Assembly: GCF_001864895.1 (NCBI RefSeq)
Contig: NZ_MJGO01000005.1
Span: 1-53,473 of the forward strand
DNA: 53,473 nt
DNA from: Curtobacterium sp. MCBA15_009
Lineage (GTDB): Bacteria > Actinomycetota > Actinomycetes > Actinomycetales > Microbacteriaceae
Reading direction: 5' to 3'
The notes below the pieces were generated by a model. The model did not search any database, was not told the DNA's origin, and saw nothing but the letters and a program-made list of their open reading frames with translations. Shown one piece after another: positions 25,011 to 32,847 of the stretch. Positions within the stretch are counted from its first letter, which is position 1, and each line of letters starts with the position of its first letter. The translations under genes were made by a program, and so were the position numbers.

Positions 25011-25607
25011 GTGGCTTGGGATGTCGAGGGAACACAGCGGCGGCTCCGCGAGGCCGCGCTCGTCGAGTTCGCCGCCAACGGGTACGACGGCACGACCGTC
25101 GCGTCCATCGCGGCGCGGTCCGGGGTGAACAAGGAGCGCCTGTACAGCTACTTCGGGGACAAGCGGGCACTCTGGGACGTCGTCCTCACGGCAGAACTCG
25201 AACGCCTCGCCGCCGCCGTCGAGCTGACGGGTGTCCGGCTCGACGACGTCGGAGCGTTCGCCGGGGCGACGTACGACTACCACGCGGCCCATCCCGAACT
25301 CGGCCGGCTGCTGCAGTGGGAAGGCCTGCAGGACGACCCCCCGGCTCGCGTCGAGGCCCGCACCGCGCACTACCGGGAGAAGGTGGCCCGCTTCGCGGAA
25401 GCGCAACGCAGCGGACTGCTCGACCCGGAGCTGGAACCAGCGCACCTCGTGTTCGCGCTGATCGCCCTGGCCGCCTGGTGGCACACGGTGCCACAGCTCG
25501 CCGAGATGATCACCGGCGCGGGGCCCACCGACGAGGACGAACGTGCTGCACGTCGCCGCTTCGTGGTCGAGGCCGCGGAACGGATGGCCGCACCGCGGCA
25601 CCGGTGA
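25011..25607 (+). CDS. TetR family transcriptional regulator
   Basis: This 198-aa repressor has a TetR helix-turn-helix (ALVEFAANGYDGTTVASIAA, then SGVNKERLYSYFGDKRALW, about residues 16-56) and an all-helical ligand domain. The GTG start has no Shine-Dalgarno sequence and lies 6 nt after a possible -10. It probably represses the divergent SDR gene and itself through the twin operators. The ligand is unknown. Confidence 0.88.
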   Translation: MAWDVEGTQRRLREAALVEFAANGYDGTTVASIAARSGVNKERLYSYFGDKRALWDVVLTAELERLAAAVELTGVRLDDVGAFAGATYDYHAAHPELGRLLQWEGLQDDPPARVEARTAHYREKVARFAEAQRSGLLDPELEPAHLVFALIALAAWWHTVPQLAEMITGAGPTDEDERAARRRFVVEAAERMAAPRHR

Positions 25608-25636
25608 ACAGCACCCGACGACCGGACACGCCTTCG

Positions 25637-25708
25637 CTCCGCCTCCAGGATTCGAACCCGGACCTAACGGCACCAAAGGCCGTCGTGCTGCCATTACACC
25701 AAGGCGGA
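25637..25708 (-). tRNA. tRNA-Gln (anticodon TTG)
   Basis: On the minus strand a full cloverleaf can be folded. The acceptor is TCCGCCT (25708-25702) with AGGCGGA, discriminator G at 25637. The anticodon stem ACGGC/GCCGT has loop CTTTGGT and anticodon TTG. The T arm is CCGGG-TTCGAAT-CCTGG. The 3' CCA is not encoded. It reads CAA/CAG codons. It overlaps no gene, and no integrase or att-like duplication is visible beside it. Confidence 0.93.
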
Positions 25709-25787
25709 ACGCACCCGGAGGTGCCCGACCATCCTCCCACGACTGCCGAGGCTGGCCGTCCGCAGCGACGTCGGCCAAGATGGAGGG

Positions 25788-26282
25788 ATGCCACCAGAGG
25801 ACGAGGTCGACCGCATCGTCACGGCGTGGGGCCGCGAGCGCGGTGACCTCGACTTCGCCCCGTTGCAGGTGCTCTCGCGGGTCGACCGGCTGGCCCGGCA
25901 CCTCGACCGCGCGCGGCGGGCGGCCTTCGACGCGAGCGGCATGGAGCCGTGGGAGTTCGACGTGCTGTCGGCGCTGCGACGGGCCGGTGAGCCGTACGAG
26001 CTGAGCCCGAAGACGCTCCTGCAGCAGACGCTGGTGTCGAGCGGCACGATGACGAACCGGGTCGACCGGCTGACCTCGCGGGGGCTCGTCGCCCGCCGCA
26101 CCGACCCGCGCGACGGCCGCGGCATCCTCGTGTCGCTGACGGCGGCCGGGCGGACCGCCGTCGACGCCGCCATCGCCGACCTGCTCGGGGCCGAGCGGGA
26201 CATCCTGGCGGGGGTCTCCGACGACGAGCAGGACCAGCTCGCCGGGTTGCTCCGGCGGCTCATCCTCGGCCTCGGCGACTGA
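25788..26282 (+). CDS. MarR family transcriptional regulator
   Basis: This 164-aa winged-helix protein has the DNA-binding helices LSPKTLLQQTLVSSGTMTNR (about residues 72-91) and the wing DRLTSRGLVARRTDPRDGRG. Its N terminus carries the DRLARHLDRARR helix used for dimerisation. CAAGAT ends 6 nt before the ATG, suggesting a leaderless mRNA; the GGAGGG abutting the ATG is too close to act as a ribosome site. It is followed by a terminator and has no obvious target beside it, so it may act at a distance or on itself. Confidence 0.85.
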   Translation: MPPEDEVDRIVTAWGRERGDLDFAPLQVLSRVDRLARHLDRARRAAFDASGMEPWEFDVLSALRRAGEPYELSPKTLLQQTLVSSGTMTNRVDRLTSRGLVARRTDPRDGRGILVSLTAAGRTAVDAAIADLLGAERDILAGVSDDEQDQLAGLLRRLILGLGD

Positions 26283-26320
26283 GCCGACCGCTCGGCAGCG
26301 TCGAACCGGCTTCACCCGCA

Positions 26321-26350
26321 CGACCGAAGGCGGCTGCCGTGCTTCGGTCG
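26321..26350 (+). terminator. Stem-loop terminator after the MarR gene
   Basis: CGACCGAAG (26321-26329) and CTTCGGTCG (26342-26350) form a perfect 9-bp stem with a 12-nt loop, 40 bp after the MarR stop and ahead of the carboxypeptidase gene. Confidence 0.6.
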
Positions 26351-26394
26351 CCGGGTCGATGTGTGCCGTGGTGCACCGGCGGCACGATGATCCC

Positions 26395-27717
26395 GTGTCC
26401 AGACTCCGCGCCCTCGTCCGTCGCCGCCGGTACACCCTCGCGCTCGCGGTGGTGCTCCTCCTGCTCGCGGCCGGCATCACCGCCGCGACCTCGGCGATCG
26501 GCGCGCAGCGGCAAACGGCAGCGGCCGAGGAACGCTGCACCGCCGACGGTCTCGCCGCTCGCTGGCACCACGGCGAGCTGTTCCTCGACGCCCGCTCCGC
26601 CCGGACCGGCACGACGGTCCTGACCCGCCGGGGTGACGTGCCGACGCAGACGGGCAGCACGATGAAGGTCGTCACGGCGGCCGCCGCGGTGTCCGCCCTC
26701 GGACCGGACCACCGGTTCACCACGACGGTGGTCGCCGGCGCGACGCCCGGAGCGGTCGTCCTGGTCGGCGGCGGGGACCCGACGTTGAGTCGTCTGCCCT
26801 CGGGTCAGGACAGCGTCTACCCGCACGCCCCGCACCTCGACGACCTGGCCGAGCAGGTGCTGGCCGCCCGCGGTGGGCAGCCCGTCACCTCGGTGCAGGT
26901 GGACACCAGCCTGTTCGACGGACCCGCGTGGCACCCGAGCTGGCCGGAGAGCGCCCGCACGAGCGGCAGCGTCTCGAACATCACGTCGCTCATGGTCGAC
27001 GGCGACCGCGACGACCCGACCGAGTCGTACTCGATGCGGAGCGCCGGAGCGGTCGCCCGCGCGGCGACGGCGTTCGCGGCGCTCCTCGGCCCGGGTGTCA
27101 GCGTCGACACGACCTCGGTGGCGGTGCCGGCGGGTGCGCAGGTCCTCGGGTCGGTGCACTCGGCGACGGTCGCGGAGCTCGTCGGCATGCTCCTCACCGA
27201 CTCGGACGACACCCTCGCCGAGGTGCTCGCCCGACACGTCGCGATCGCCGAGGGCGCGGGTCGGTCCTTCGACGCCGTCCAGGCCGGCAGCACGAAGGCG
27301 CTCGTCCGTTACGGAATCCCGACCGCGGGGCTCCGCCTGGTGGACGGCTCGGGCCTCAGCCCGGACAACCGCGTGCCGGCCTCGGCGCTCACCACACTCA
27401 TGCGCGCCGTCGCCGCGAACCGGGACGGCCTCGCGCCGGTCGACGCCGGGCTCGCCGTCGCCGGTCGGACGGGCACGCTCGGCGAGGACGGCCGGTTCAC
27501 GGGAGCGGCCGCCGACGCCCGCGGCCACGTGCGCGGCAAGACCGGCACGCTCGACGACATGTACGGGCTCACCGGCGTGACGGACGAGGTCGCCGGGGAC
27601 CGCATCGTCTTCACGGTCTTCGCCGAGGGGACGAGCGACTCGGACGCACGCAAGGAGATCGATGCCCTCGCCGCGGCGTTGTGGCGCTGCGGCGGACACG
27701 CCCCGGCGGCGCGCTAG
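26395..27717 (+). CDS. dacB: D-alanyl-D-alanine carboxypeptidase, PBP4/DacB (S13) family
   Basis: This 440-aa peptidoglycan hydrolase trims or cross-links stem peptides outside the membrane. An N-terminal signal anchor (about residues 13-36) precedes the catalytic domain. Motifs: STMK (Ser88-Lys91) and KTG (382-384). The SxN motif reads SDD (270-272), so the Asn that normally completes the active site appears to be Asp. The sequence GGGDPT and the long insert between motifs 1 and 2 are typical of S13. The GTG at 26395 follows a CACGAT hexamer by 6 nt. The activity of an SxD variant is uncertain; it may be weak or altered. Confidence 0.85.
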   Translation: MSRLRALVRRRRYTLALAVVLLLLAAGITAATSAIGAQRQTAAAEERCTADGLAARWHHGELFLDARSARTGTTVLTRRGDVPTQTGSTMKVVTAAAAVSALGPDHRFTTTVVAGATPGAVVLVGGGDPTLSRLPSGQDSVYPHAPHLDDLAEQVLAARGGQPVTSVQVDTSLFDGPAWHPSWPESARTSGSVSNITSLMVDGDRDDPTESYSMRSAGAVARAATAFAALLGPGVSVDTTSVAVPAGAQVLGSVHSATVAELVGMLLTDSDDTLAEVLARHVAIAEGAGRSFDAVQAGSTKALVRYGIPTAGLRLVDGSGLSPDNRVPASALTTLMRAVAANRDGLAPVDAGLAVAGRTGTLGEDGRFTGAAADARGHVRGKTGTLDDMYGLTGVTDEVAGDRIVFTVFAEGTSDSDARKEIDALAAALWRCGGHAPAAR

Positions 27718-27755
27718 CCCGCAGCGGCGGCGTCAGCGGCGGCGGCAGCACCTGC

Positions 27756-27861
27756 GCACAACCCAAGTGATCCCGAACCACGTGATCGCGCGGCGCGGAT
27801 GCACTTCGGTTGTGCGGAACCGGCACCGACGCGCGCCGGCACCGCCGCCGCGCCGGCGCGC
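27756..27861. terminator. Two nested stem-loops between convergent genes
   Basis: GCACAACCCAAGTG (27756-27769) pairs with CACTTCGGTTGTGC (27802-27815) with one mismatch across 32 nt. GCGCGCCGGC (27831-27840) pairs perfectly with GCCGGCGCGC (27852-27861) across 11 nt. Both sit between dacB (plus) and the ABC-F gene (minus) and can stop transcription from both sides. Confidence 0.6.
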
Positions 27862-27873
27862 GCCCCCGCAGGC

Positions 27874-29745
27874 TCAGACCCCGAGCAGCTCCGCGACCTC
27901 GAGCCAGCGCTCCTCGAGCTGCTCGACCTCGGCCTCGAGCGCGCCGAGCTTCGTCTGCAGCTCGCCGAGCCCGGCGTAGTCCGACTGGTCGTGCGTCGCG
28001 AACTGGTCGAGCAGCTTCTTGCGGTCCGCGCCGACCTTCGCGATCTTGCGGTCGAGCGCCGACATCTCCTTCTCGGCCGTCCGACGGTCCGCACCCGACA
28101 AGCCGGAGGCCGCCGCAGCCGACGCGCCGGAACCGGCCACGGCTGCGGACCCGGCCACGGCACCGGCCGAGCCGGTCCCGCCGACGGTGTCGGGCCTCCC
28201 GGCAGTCGCGGCGGCAGCCGCAGAAGCGGTCCCGCCACCCGTGCCGGCCTCGCGCAGCCGCATGTACTCGTCGACGCCGCCGGGCAGGTGGCGCAGGTGC
28301 CCGCCGAGCACGGCGTACTGCTGGTCGGTGACCCGCTCGAGCAGGTACCGGTCGTGGCTGACGACGAGCAGGGTGCCGGGCCAGGTGTCGAGCAGGTCCT
28401 CCATGGCGGCGAGCATGTCGGTGTCGAGGTCGTTGGTGGGCTCGTCGAGGATGAGCACGTTCGGCTCGTCGAGCAGGATGAGCATGAGCTGCAGGCGGCG
28501 CTTCTGCCCACCAGACAGGTCCTTCACGGGGGTGGAGAGCTGCTCCGAGGTGAAGCCGAGCCGCTCGAGCAGCTGCGACGGCGTCATCTCCTTGCCGTCG
28601 GCGACGTAGCTCGTCTTCTTGCGGGCCACGACCTCGCGCACGCGGTCGTCGGCGAACTGCTGCAGGTCGGCGAGCTGCTGGTCGAGCACCGCGACCTGGA
28701 CGGTCTTGCCGGTCTTCACCCGCCCGCTCGTCGGCTGCAGCCGGCCGGAGACCAGGTTGAGCAGCGTCGACTTGCCGGCGCCGTTCGGGCCGAGGATGCC
28801 GGTCCGCTCCCCCGGCGCGATGCGCCACTCGATGCGGTCGAGGATCTGCGTGCCGTCGAACGAGACGCTCACGTCGAGCAGGTCGACGACGTCCTTGCCG
28901 AGGCGCGCGGTCGCCGTCCGGGACAGCGCGACGGTGTCGCGGATCGGCGGGACGTCGTCGATCAGGGCGTTCGCCGCGTCGATGCGGAACTTCGGCTTGC
29001 TCGTGCGGGCCGGTGCGCCGCGGCGGAGCCACGCGAGCTCCTTGCGGGCCAGGTTCTGGCGGCGCTGCTCGATCGTGGCGGCCTGCCGGTCACGCTCGAC
29101 GCGCTGCAGGATGTACGCGGCGTAGCCGCCTTCGAAGGGGTCGACGACACCGTCGTGGACCTCCCACGTGTCGGTCGACACGGCGTCGAGGAACCACCGG
29201 TCGTGCGTCACGACGACCATGCCGCCCTGGTTCGACGACCACCGGCGGTTGATGTGCCCGGCGAGCCACTCGATCCCCTCGACGTCGAGGTGGTTGGTCG
29301 GCTCGTCCAGGAACAGGACGTCCCAGTCGCCGACCAGCAGCCGCGCGAGTGCCACACGACGACGCTGCCCACCGGACAGGTCGTCGACGCTGACGTCCCA
29401 CGGGATGTCCGACACCAGGCCGCCGATGATGTCGCGGATCTTCGGGTCACCGGCCCACTCGTGCTCCTCGAGGTCGCCGACGACGGTGCTGCCGACGGTC
29501 GCCCCCTCGGGCAGGATGTCGCGCTGGTCCAGGTAGCCGATCGTCAGGCCGCGGCGGTGCGTGACCCGACCGTCGTCCGGCTCGAGGCGCTGGGCCAGCA
29601 GTGCGAGGAGCGTCGACTTGCCGTCGCCGTTCCGACCGACCACGCCGATCCGATCACCCTCGTCGATGCCGAGGGTGACGCTGTCGAAGACGACCTTGGT
29701 GGGGAACTCGAGATGCAGGTTCTCGGCGCCGAGGAGATGAGCCAC
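27874..29745 (-). CDS. ABC-F family ATPase (Uup-like)
   Basis: This 623-aa soluble protein has two ABC domains and no membrane segments. Walker A GRNGDGKST (about 37-45) and GPNGAGKST; signatures LSGGQRRRVALAR and LSGGQKRRLQLM; Walker B LFLDEPTNHLD and LILDEPTNDLD, separated by the charged ABC-F linker. An Ala/Gly-rich spacer (about 495-555) leads to a C-terminal coiled coil (about 570-620), as in Uup. Such proteins act on the ribosome or at replication forks; a resistance role is less likely without a drug context. The GTG at 29745 lies 6 nt after TACCCT, possibly leaderless. Confidence 0.88.
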   Translation of the reverse strand: MAHLLGAENLHLEFPTKVVFDSVTLGIDEGDRIGVVGRNGDGKSTLLALLAQRLEPDDGRVTHRRGLTIGYLDQRDILPEGATVGSTVVGDLEEHEWAGDPKIRDIIGGLVSDIPWDVSVDDLSGGQRRRVALARLLVGDWDVLFLDEPTNHLDVEGIEWLAGHINRRWSSNQGGMVVVTHDRWFLDAVSTDTWEVHDGVVDPFEGGYAAYILQRVERDRQAATIEQRRQNLARKELAWLRRGAPARTSKPKFRIDAANALIDDVPPIRDTVALSRTATARLGKDVVDLLDVSVSFDGTQILDRIEWRIAPGERTGILGPNGAGKSTLLNLVSGRLQPTSGRVKTGKTVQVAVLDQQLADLQQFADDRVREVVARKKTSYVADGKEMTPSQLLERLGFTSEQLSTPVKDLSGGQKRRLQLMLILLDEPNVLILDEPTNDLDTDMLAAMEDLLDTWPGTLLVVSHDRYLLERVTDQQYAVLGGHLRHLPGGVDEYMRLREAGTGGGTASAAAAATAGRPDTVGGTGSAGAVAGSAAVAGSGASAAAASGLSGADRRTAEKEMSALDRKIAKVGADRKKLLDQFATHDQSDYAGLGELQTKLGALEAEVEQLEERWLEVAELLGV

Positions 29746-29859
29746 CCCTCAAGGGTAGGCGGCGTGGCGGGGTGGTCGGTCCGGTGCTGCGTCCTGCCTG
29801 GTCCCGGCGCCGTCCGGCGGCGCGCTGCGGTGTGCTGCGGGTCTGCCGGGAGGCCCGGG

Positions 29860-30552
29860 TCAGCGCACCGAGGCGGGCTCGGCTCCGGCAGGGGGCTCGG
29901 TCTCCTGCAGGAACGCGCGCCACCGCGCACGCGAGCGCAGCGTCGCGACGAGCAGCGCCAGGAGGACCGCCCCGCCGATCGCGAACGCACCGGTGACGAC
30001 CGACCACTCGGTGGACACCACCCGCGCCAGGATGATCGCGCAGACTCCCCCGACGAGGAACGCCGTGGACGCCGTCGTCCGGAGCTTCCCGGCGGCGACG
30101 GCCCGCACCTCGGCCACGCGGTGCGGTGGGCACGGCACCCGTCCCAGCGCCATCCGCCCGATCCACTGCTGCTCGCGGCGAGGGACACCGGCCAGCGGGA
30201 TCGCGCGTGCGCCGACCGACCGGTTCCGGACCAGGAACACGACCACACCGACGATGATGCACAGCAGCCCGACGAGGTTGCCGGCCAGCCCGACCGCGCC
30301 GGGCCAGCCCGCACGGGACTCGCCCTGCACCAGGGCGTCGAGACCACCCCCGGACGCCGACGAAGATGCTCCGGCGAGCAGCCCGGCGCCCGTTCCGATG
30401 ACGACCGCGGCGACGAGGGAGACGACGAGGACCCGGGTCAGCCGACGCTGGGCCGTCTCGACCGCGGGGTGCGGCCGACCCGCGACGGCGTCGGCCACCA
30501 GGTCCCAGGACTCCTCGGAGACGGGCGAGGTCTGCGGTGCAGCGCTCGACAC
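29860..30552 (-). CDS. Four-helix membrane protein of unknown function
   Basis: This 230-aa protein has a hydrophilic N terminus, hydrophobic segments near residues 40-62, 88-108, 160-178 and 184-204, and a charged C terminus. No catalytic motif or known family is recognisable. Its GTG start lies 3 nt after the stop of the PLDc_N-like gene, so the two form an operon. Confidence 0.65.
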   Translation of the reverse strand: MSSAAPQTSPVSEESWDLVADAVAGRPHPAVETAQRRLTRVLVVSLVAAVVIGTGAGLLAGASSSASGGGLDALVQGESRAGWPGAVGLAGNLVGLLCIIVGVVVFLVRNRSVGARAIPLAGVPRREQQWIGRMALGRVPCPPHRVAEVRAVAAGKLRTTASTAFLVGGVCAIILARVVSTEWSVVTGAFAIGGAVLLALLVATLRSRARWRAFLQETEPPAGAEPASVR

Positions 30553-30555
30553 CGG

Positions 30556-30954
30556 TCAGCTCGCAGCGGGAGCGTCGCCTTCGCCGGCGGCCTCCTTCGC
30601 CCGCTTGAGCCGGGCCTGGGCCTCCCAGTACTCGATCTCGCGCTCGAGTTCGGCGAGCTCCTGCTCCGTACCGCTCACCCGCTTGTCGCCGTGGGCGTTC
30701 CGGGCGTCGCCGAGGGTGGCGTAGCGGTCCTCGTGCCGCGCGGGCTCGAGGTACCGGCCGTGGTTGCGCTCCCCCGGTGCCCAGTCGTGCCCGATCGCGA
30801 ACCAGACGATGCTGCCGACGACGGGCACCAGGATCACGAGGATCACCCACGCGATCTTCGGCAGGCCCCGGATCTGGTCGTCGTTCTTCGTCAGGATGTC
30901 GATCAGGGCGAAGACCAGCAGGACGACGGTGATGCCGGGCAGCAGGACGCTCAT
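30556..30954 (-). CDS. Small membrane protein with PLDc_N-like domain
   Basis: This 132-aa protein begins with two hydrophobic segments (about residues 4-18 and 33-54) in the pattern of the phospholipase-D-nuclease N-terminal (PLDc_N) domain: DILTKNDDQIRGLPKIAWVI, then VPVVGSIVWFAIG. A charged, partly coiled-coil tail follows (EQELAELEREIEYWEAQARL). No nuclease domain is attached. Such stand-alone PLDc_N proteins are common in actinobacteria and have no assigned role. ATG at 30954. Confidence 0.75.
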   Translation of the reverse strand: MSVLLPGITVVLLVFALIDILTKNDDQIRGLPKIAWVILVILVPVVGSIVWFAIGHDWAPGERNHGRYLEPARHEDRYATLGDARNAHGDKRVSGTEQELAELEREIEYWEAQARLKRAKEAAGEGDAPAAS

Positions 30955-31074
30955 GTTCGTGAGTCTAGAGAGCCGCCGAGGATCCGTGCCACGCCCTCGT
31001 CGGGGGGCGGGGTGCGGGCGTTGCGCGCGGAGAGGTGCGGGGTGGTCGGGGTCGGACAGGTGGGCGGGCATCTC

Positions 31075-31378
31075 GTGAGCAGAAGATGTCGAGTGCGCGG
31101 ACACCAGGCGACATCTTCTGCTCACCAAGCGAACCGCGCGGCCGCACCGCCACGCACCACCACGTGCTGGTGCGGGGGCGGGCAGGTGGGCGCGCATCTC
31201 GTGAGCAGGAAGTGTCGAGTCCCCGGACACCAGGCGACATCTTCTGCTCACCGAACGAAGCGTGCGGCCGCACCACCACGTGCCGACCCCGTGCTGGTGC
31301 GGGGGCGGAGGCGGCGGGGGGCATCGAGTGAGCAGAAAGTGTCGAGTCCCCGCACGCCGAGCGACGTCTTCTGCTCAC
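31075..31378. repeat. Three tandem palindromic repeats (126-127 bp period)
   Basis: Each unit is an inverted repeat with 17-nt arms and a 17-nt loop. Copy A (31075-31125): GTGAGCAGAAGATGTCG with CGACATCTTCTGCTCAC, perfect. Copy B (31201-31251): left arm GTGAGCAGGAAGTGTCG, three mismatches to the same right arm. Copy C (31328-31378): mismatches confined to the same inner positions, outer stem extended to CGAGTGAGCAGA/TCTGCTCACTCG. Spacers of about 75 bp are themselves related (gcggccgcacc, gtgctggtgcgggggcg). The 450-bp stretch 30955-31412 holds no credible gene. Confidence 0.85.
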
Positions 31379-31412
31379 TCGACGTCGCGCGCGCCGCCCT
31401 GCGCGCACCCCG

Positions 31413-31859
31413 TCAGAGCGCCGCCACCCACTCGTCGGTGCCGTCGGTGAAGCGCTGGTGCTTCCAGATCGGCACCCGCTCCTTGACGAGGTCGACCAGT
31501 TCCCCGCACGCCGCGAACGCCTGTGCCCGATGCGACGACGCCACCGCCGCGGCGAGCGCGACGTCGCCGATGCCGAGCGCGCCGACGCGGTGCAGCACCG
31601 CGACCCGGACGTCGGGGTGCGCGTCCGCGATGGTGCGGGCGACCTCGGCGATGACCTCACCGGCACTCGGGTGCCGTTCGTAGTCGAGGGCGGTGACGCC
31701 CTTGCCGCCGTCGTGGTCGCGCACGACGCCCGCGAAGGTGACGACGGCGCCGTCGTGCTCGGTGGCGGCCACGGCCGAGACCTCGTCGACGCTGATCGCC
31801 CGGTCGACGACGTCGGCGAGCACGACGCGGTCGACGGGTGCGTCCGGGGCGGCGCTCAC
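31413..31859 (-). CDS. moaE: Molybdopterin synthase catalytic subunit MoaE
   Basis: This 148-aa large subunit of molybdopterin synthase transfers sulfur from MoaD thiocarboxylate to cyclic pyranopterin monophosphate. Family features: GAVVTFAGVVRDHDGGKGV, LDYERHPSAGEVIAEV, HRVGALGIGDVALAAAVASS and the Lys-containing RVPIWKHQRF. The GTG start overlaps the mog stop (GTGA). No moaD or moaA is in the window, so the pathway is completed elsewhere. It is the last gene of the Moco operon. Confidence 0.92.
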   Translation of the reverse strand: MSAAPDAPVDRVVLADVVDRAISVDEVSAVAATEHDGAVVTFAGVVRDHDGGKGVTALDYERHPSAGEVIAEVARTIADAHPDVRVAVLHRVGALGIGDVALAAAVASSHRAQAFAACGELVDLVKERVPIWKHQRFTDGTDEWVAAL

Positions 31860-32368
31860 GACGCGCTCCGCGGTGCGTGCCCCGCACCGTGCACCTGGGC
31901 GAGCACGTGCTCGTGGACGCCGTCGAGCACCGCGAGCCCGTCGGCGACCCCGCCGCGCGACCCGGGCAGTGTGACGACCAGCGCGCCACCGCTGCTGATG
32001 CCGGCGACCCCGCGGGTGAGCAGCGCCGTGGGCCCGGCGCCGTCGAGGCCCCGACGACGGATCTCCTCGATGATGCCGGGCAGCTCGAGGTCGAGCAGCG
32101 GCGCGACGGCCTCGGGGGTCCGGTCGGTCGGTGTGACCCCGGTGCCCCCGGTCGTGACGACGATGCGGGCACCGGCGTCGAGCGCCGCGGAGACGGTCTC
32201 GGCGATGCTGCCCCCGTCCGGCACGATCACGGGTTCGTCGACGGTGAAGGAGCGCTCGCGCAGCCAGGCCGCGATGACCGGACCGGTGCGGTCGAGTGCG
32301 GGGTCGGCGGCGGCCTGCGTGGAGACCACCACGACGGCGGCGCGGCCGCGGGTCGGTTCGCCGGTCAT
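31856..32368 (-). CDS. mog: MogA/MoaB-type molybdopterin adenylyltransferase
   Basis: This 170-aa protein adenylylates molybdopterin before molybdenum insertion. Motifs: VVVVSTQAA at the N terminus, TTGGTGVTPTDRTPEAV (substrate loop), and VTLPGSRGGVADGL. It overlaps moaC and moaE by four bases on each side (ATGA, GTGA). The sequence does not decide between the MogA and MoaB names, which overlap in function. Confidence 0.9.
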   Translation of the reverse strand: MTGEPTRGRAAVVVVSTQAAADPALDRTGPVIAAWLRERSFTVDEPVIVPDGGSIAETVSAALDAGARIVVTTGGTGVTPTDRTPEAVAPLLDLELPGIIEEIRRRGLDGAGPTALLTRGVAGISSGGALVVTLPGSRGGVADGLAVLDGVHEHVLAQVHGAGHAPRSAS

Positions 32369-32847
32369 CGGTTGCTCCAGTCCCCGGAGCGCCCGCCGTG
32401 CTTCTCGAGCACCCGGACGTCCGTGATCGTCGCCGCGCGGTCGACGGCCTTCACCATGTCGTACACGGTCAGGGCGGCGACGCTCGCCCCGGTGAGCGCC
32501 TCCATCTCGACGCCGGTGCGCGAGGTGGTGCGGACGGCGACCTCGATGCGCACGCGGTCGTCGGCCCCGGTGATGTCGACCTGCACCCCGGCGATCGGCA
32601 GCGGGTGGCAGAGCGGGACGAGGTCCGAGGTCTTCTTGACGGCCATGATCGCGGCGATGCGGGCGGTGCCGATCACCTCGCCCTTGGGCAGGGAGCCGTC
32701 GAGGATGCGTGCGACGACGTCGGGACGGGTGACCAGGGTCGCGGTCGCGGTCGCGGAGCGGTCGGTGACGTCCTTCGCGGAGACGTCCACCATGTGGGCG
32801 GACCCGTCGGCACGCACGTGGGAGAGTTCGGTCGGGTCGGTCGTCAT
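32365..32847 (-). CDS. moaC: Cyclic pyranopterin monophosphate synthase MoaC
   Basis: This 160-aa enzyme converts the MoaA product to cyclic pyranopterin monophosphate. Conserved blocks: HMVDVSAKDVTDRSATA, KKTSDLVPLCHPLPI (active-site Lys and His), and EMEALTGASVAALTVYDMVK. Length is normal. The start overlaps moeA (ATGA) and the end overlaps mog (ATGA). Confidence 0.94.
   Translation of the reverse strand: MTTDPTELSHVRADGSAHMVDVSAKDVTDRSATATATLVTRPDVVARILDGSLPKGEVIGTARIAAIMAVKKTSDLVPLCHPLPIAGVQVDITGADDRVRIEVAVRTTSRTGVEMEALTGASVAALTVYDMVKAVDRAATITDVRVLEKHGGRSGDWSNR

Noticed and set aside
25637..25787. Integration site of a mobile element at tRNA-Gln
   Set aside because: No integrase, no duplicated tRNA 3' end and no phage genes on either side.
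31035..31331. Short open frames within the triple palindromic repeat
   Set aside because: Their translations simply repeat with the DNA units and have no ribosome site or promoter; the stretch is non-coding.
31075..31378. CRISPR array
   Set aside because: Only three units with a 126-127 bp period, palindromic repeats and related spacers; CRISPR spacers are unique and about 30-40 bp, and no cas gene is present.
27799..31683. 1294-codon plus-strand open frame opposite the ABC-F and membrane-protein genes
   Set aside because: Shadow frame; the opposite strand encodes recognisable ABC-F motifs, and the C-terminal part crosses the palindromic repeats.
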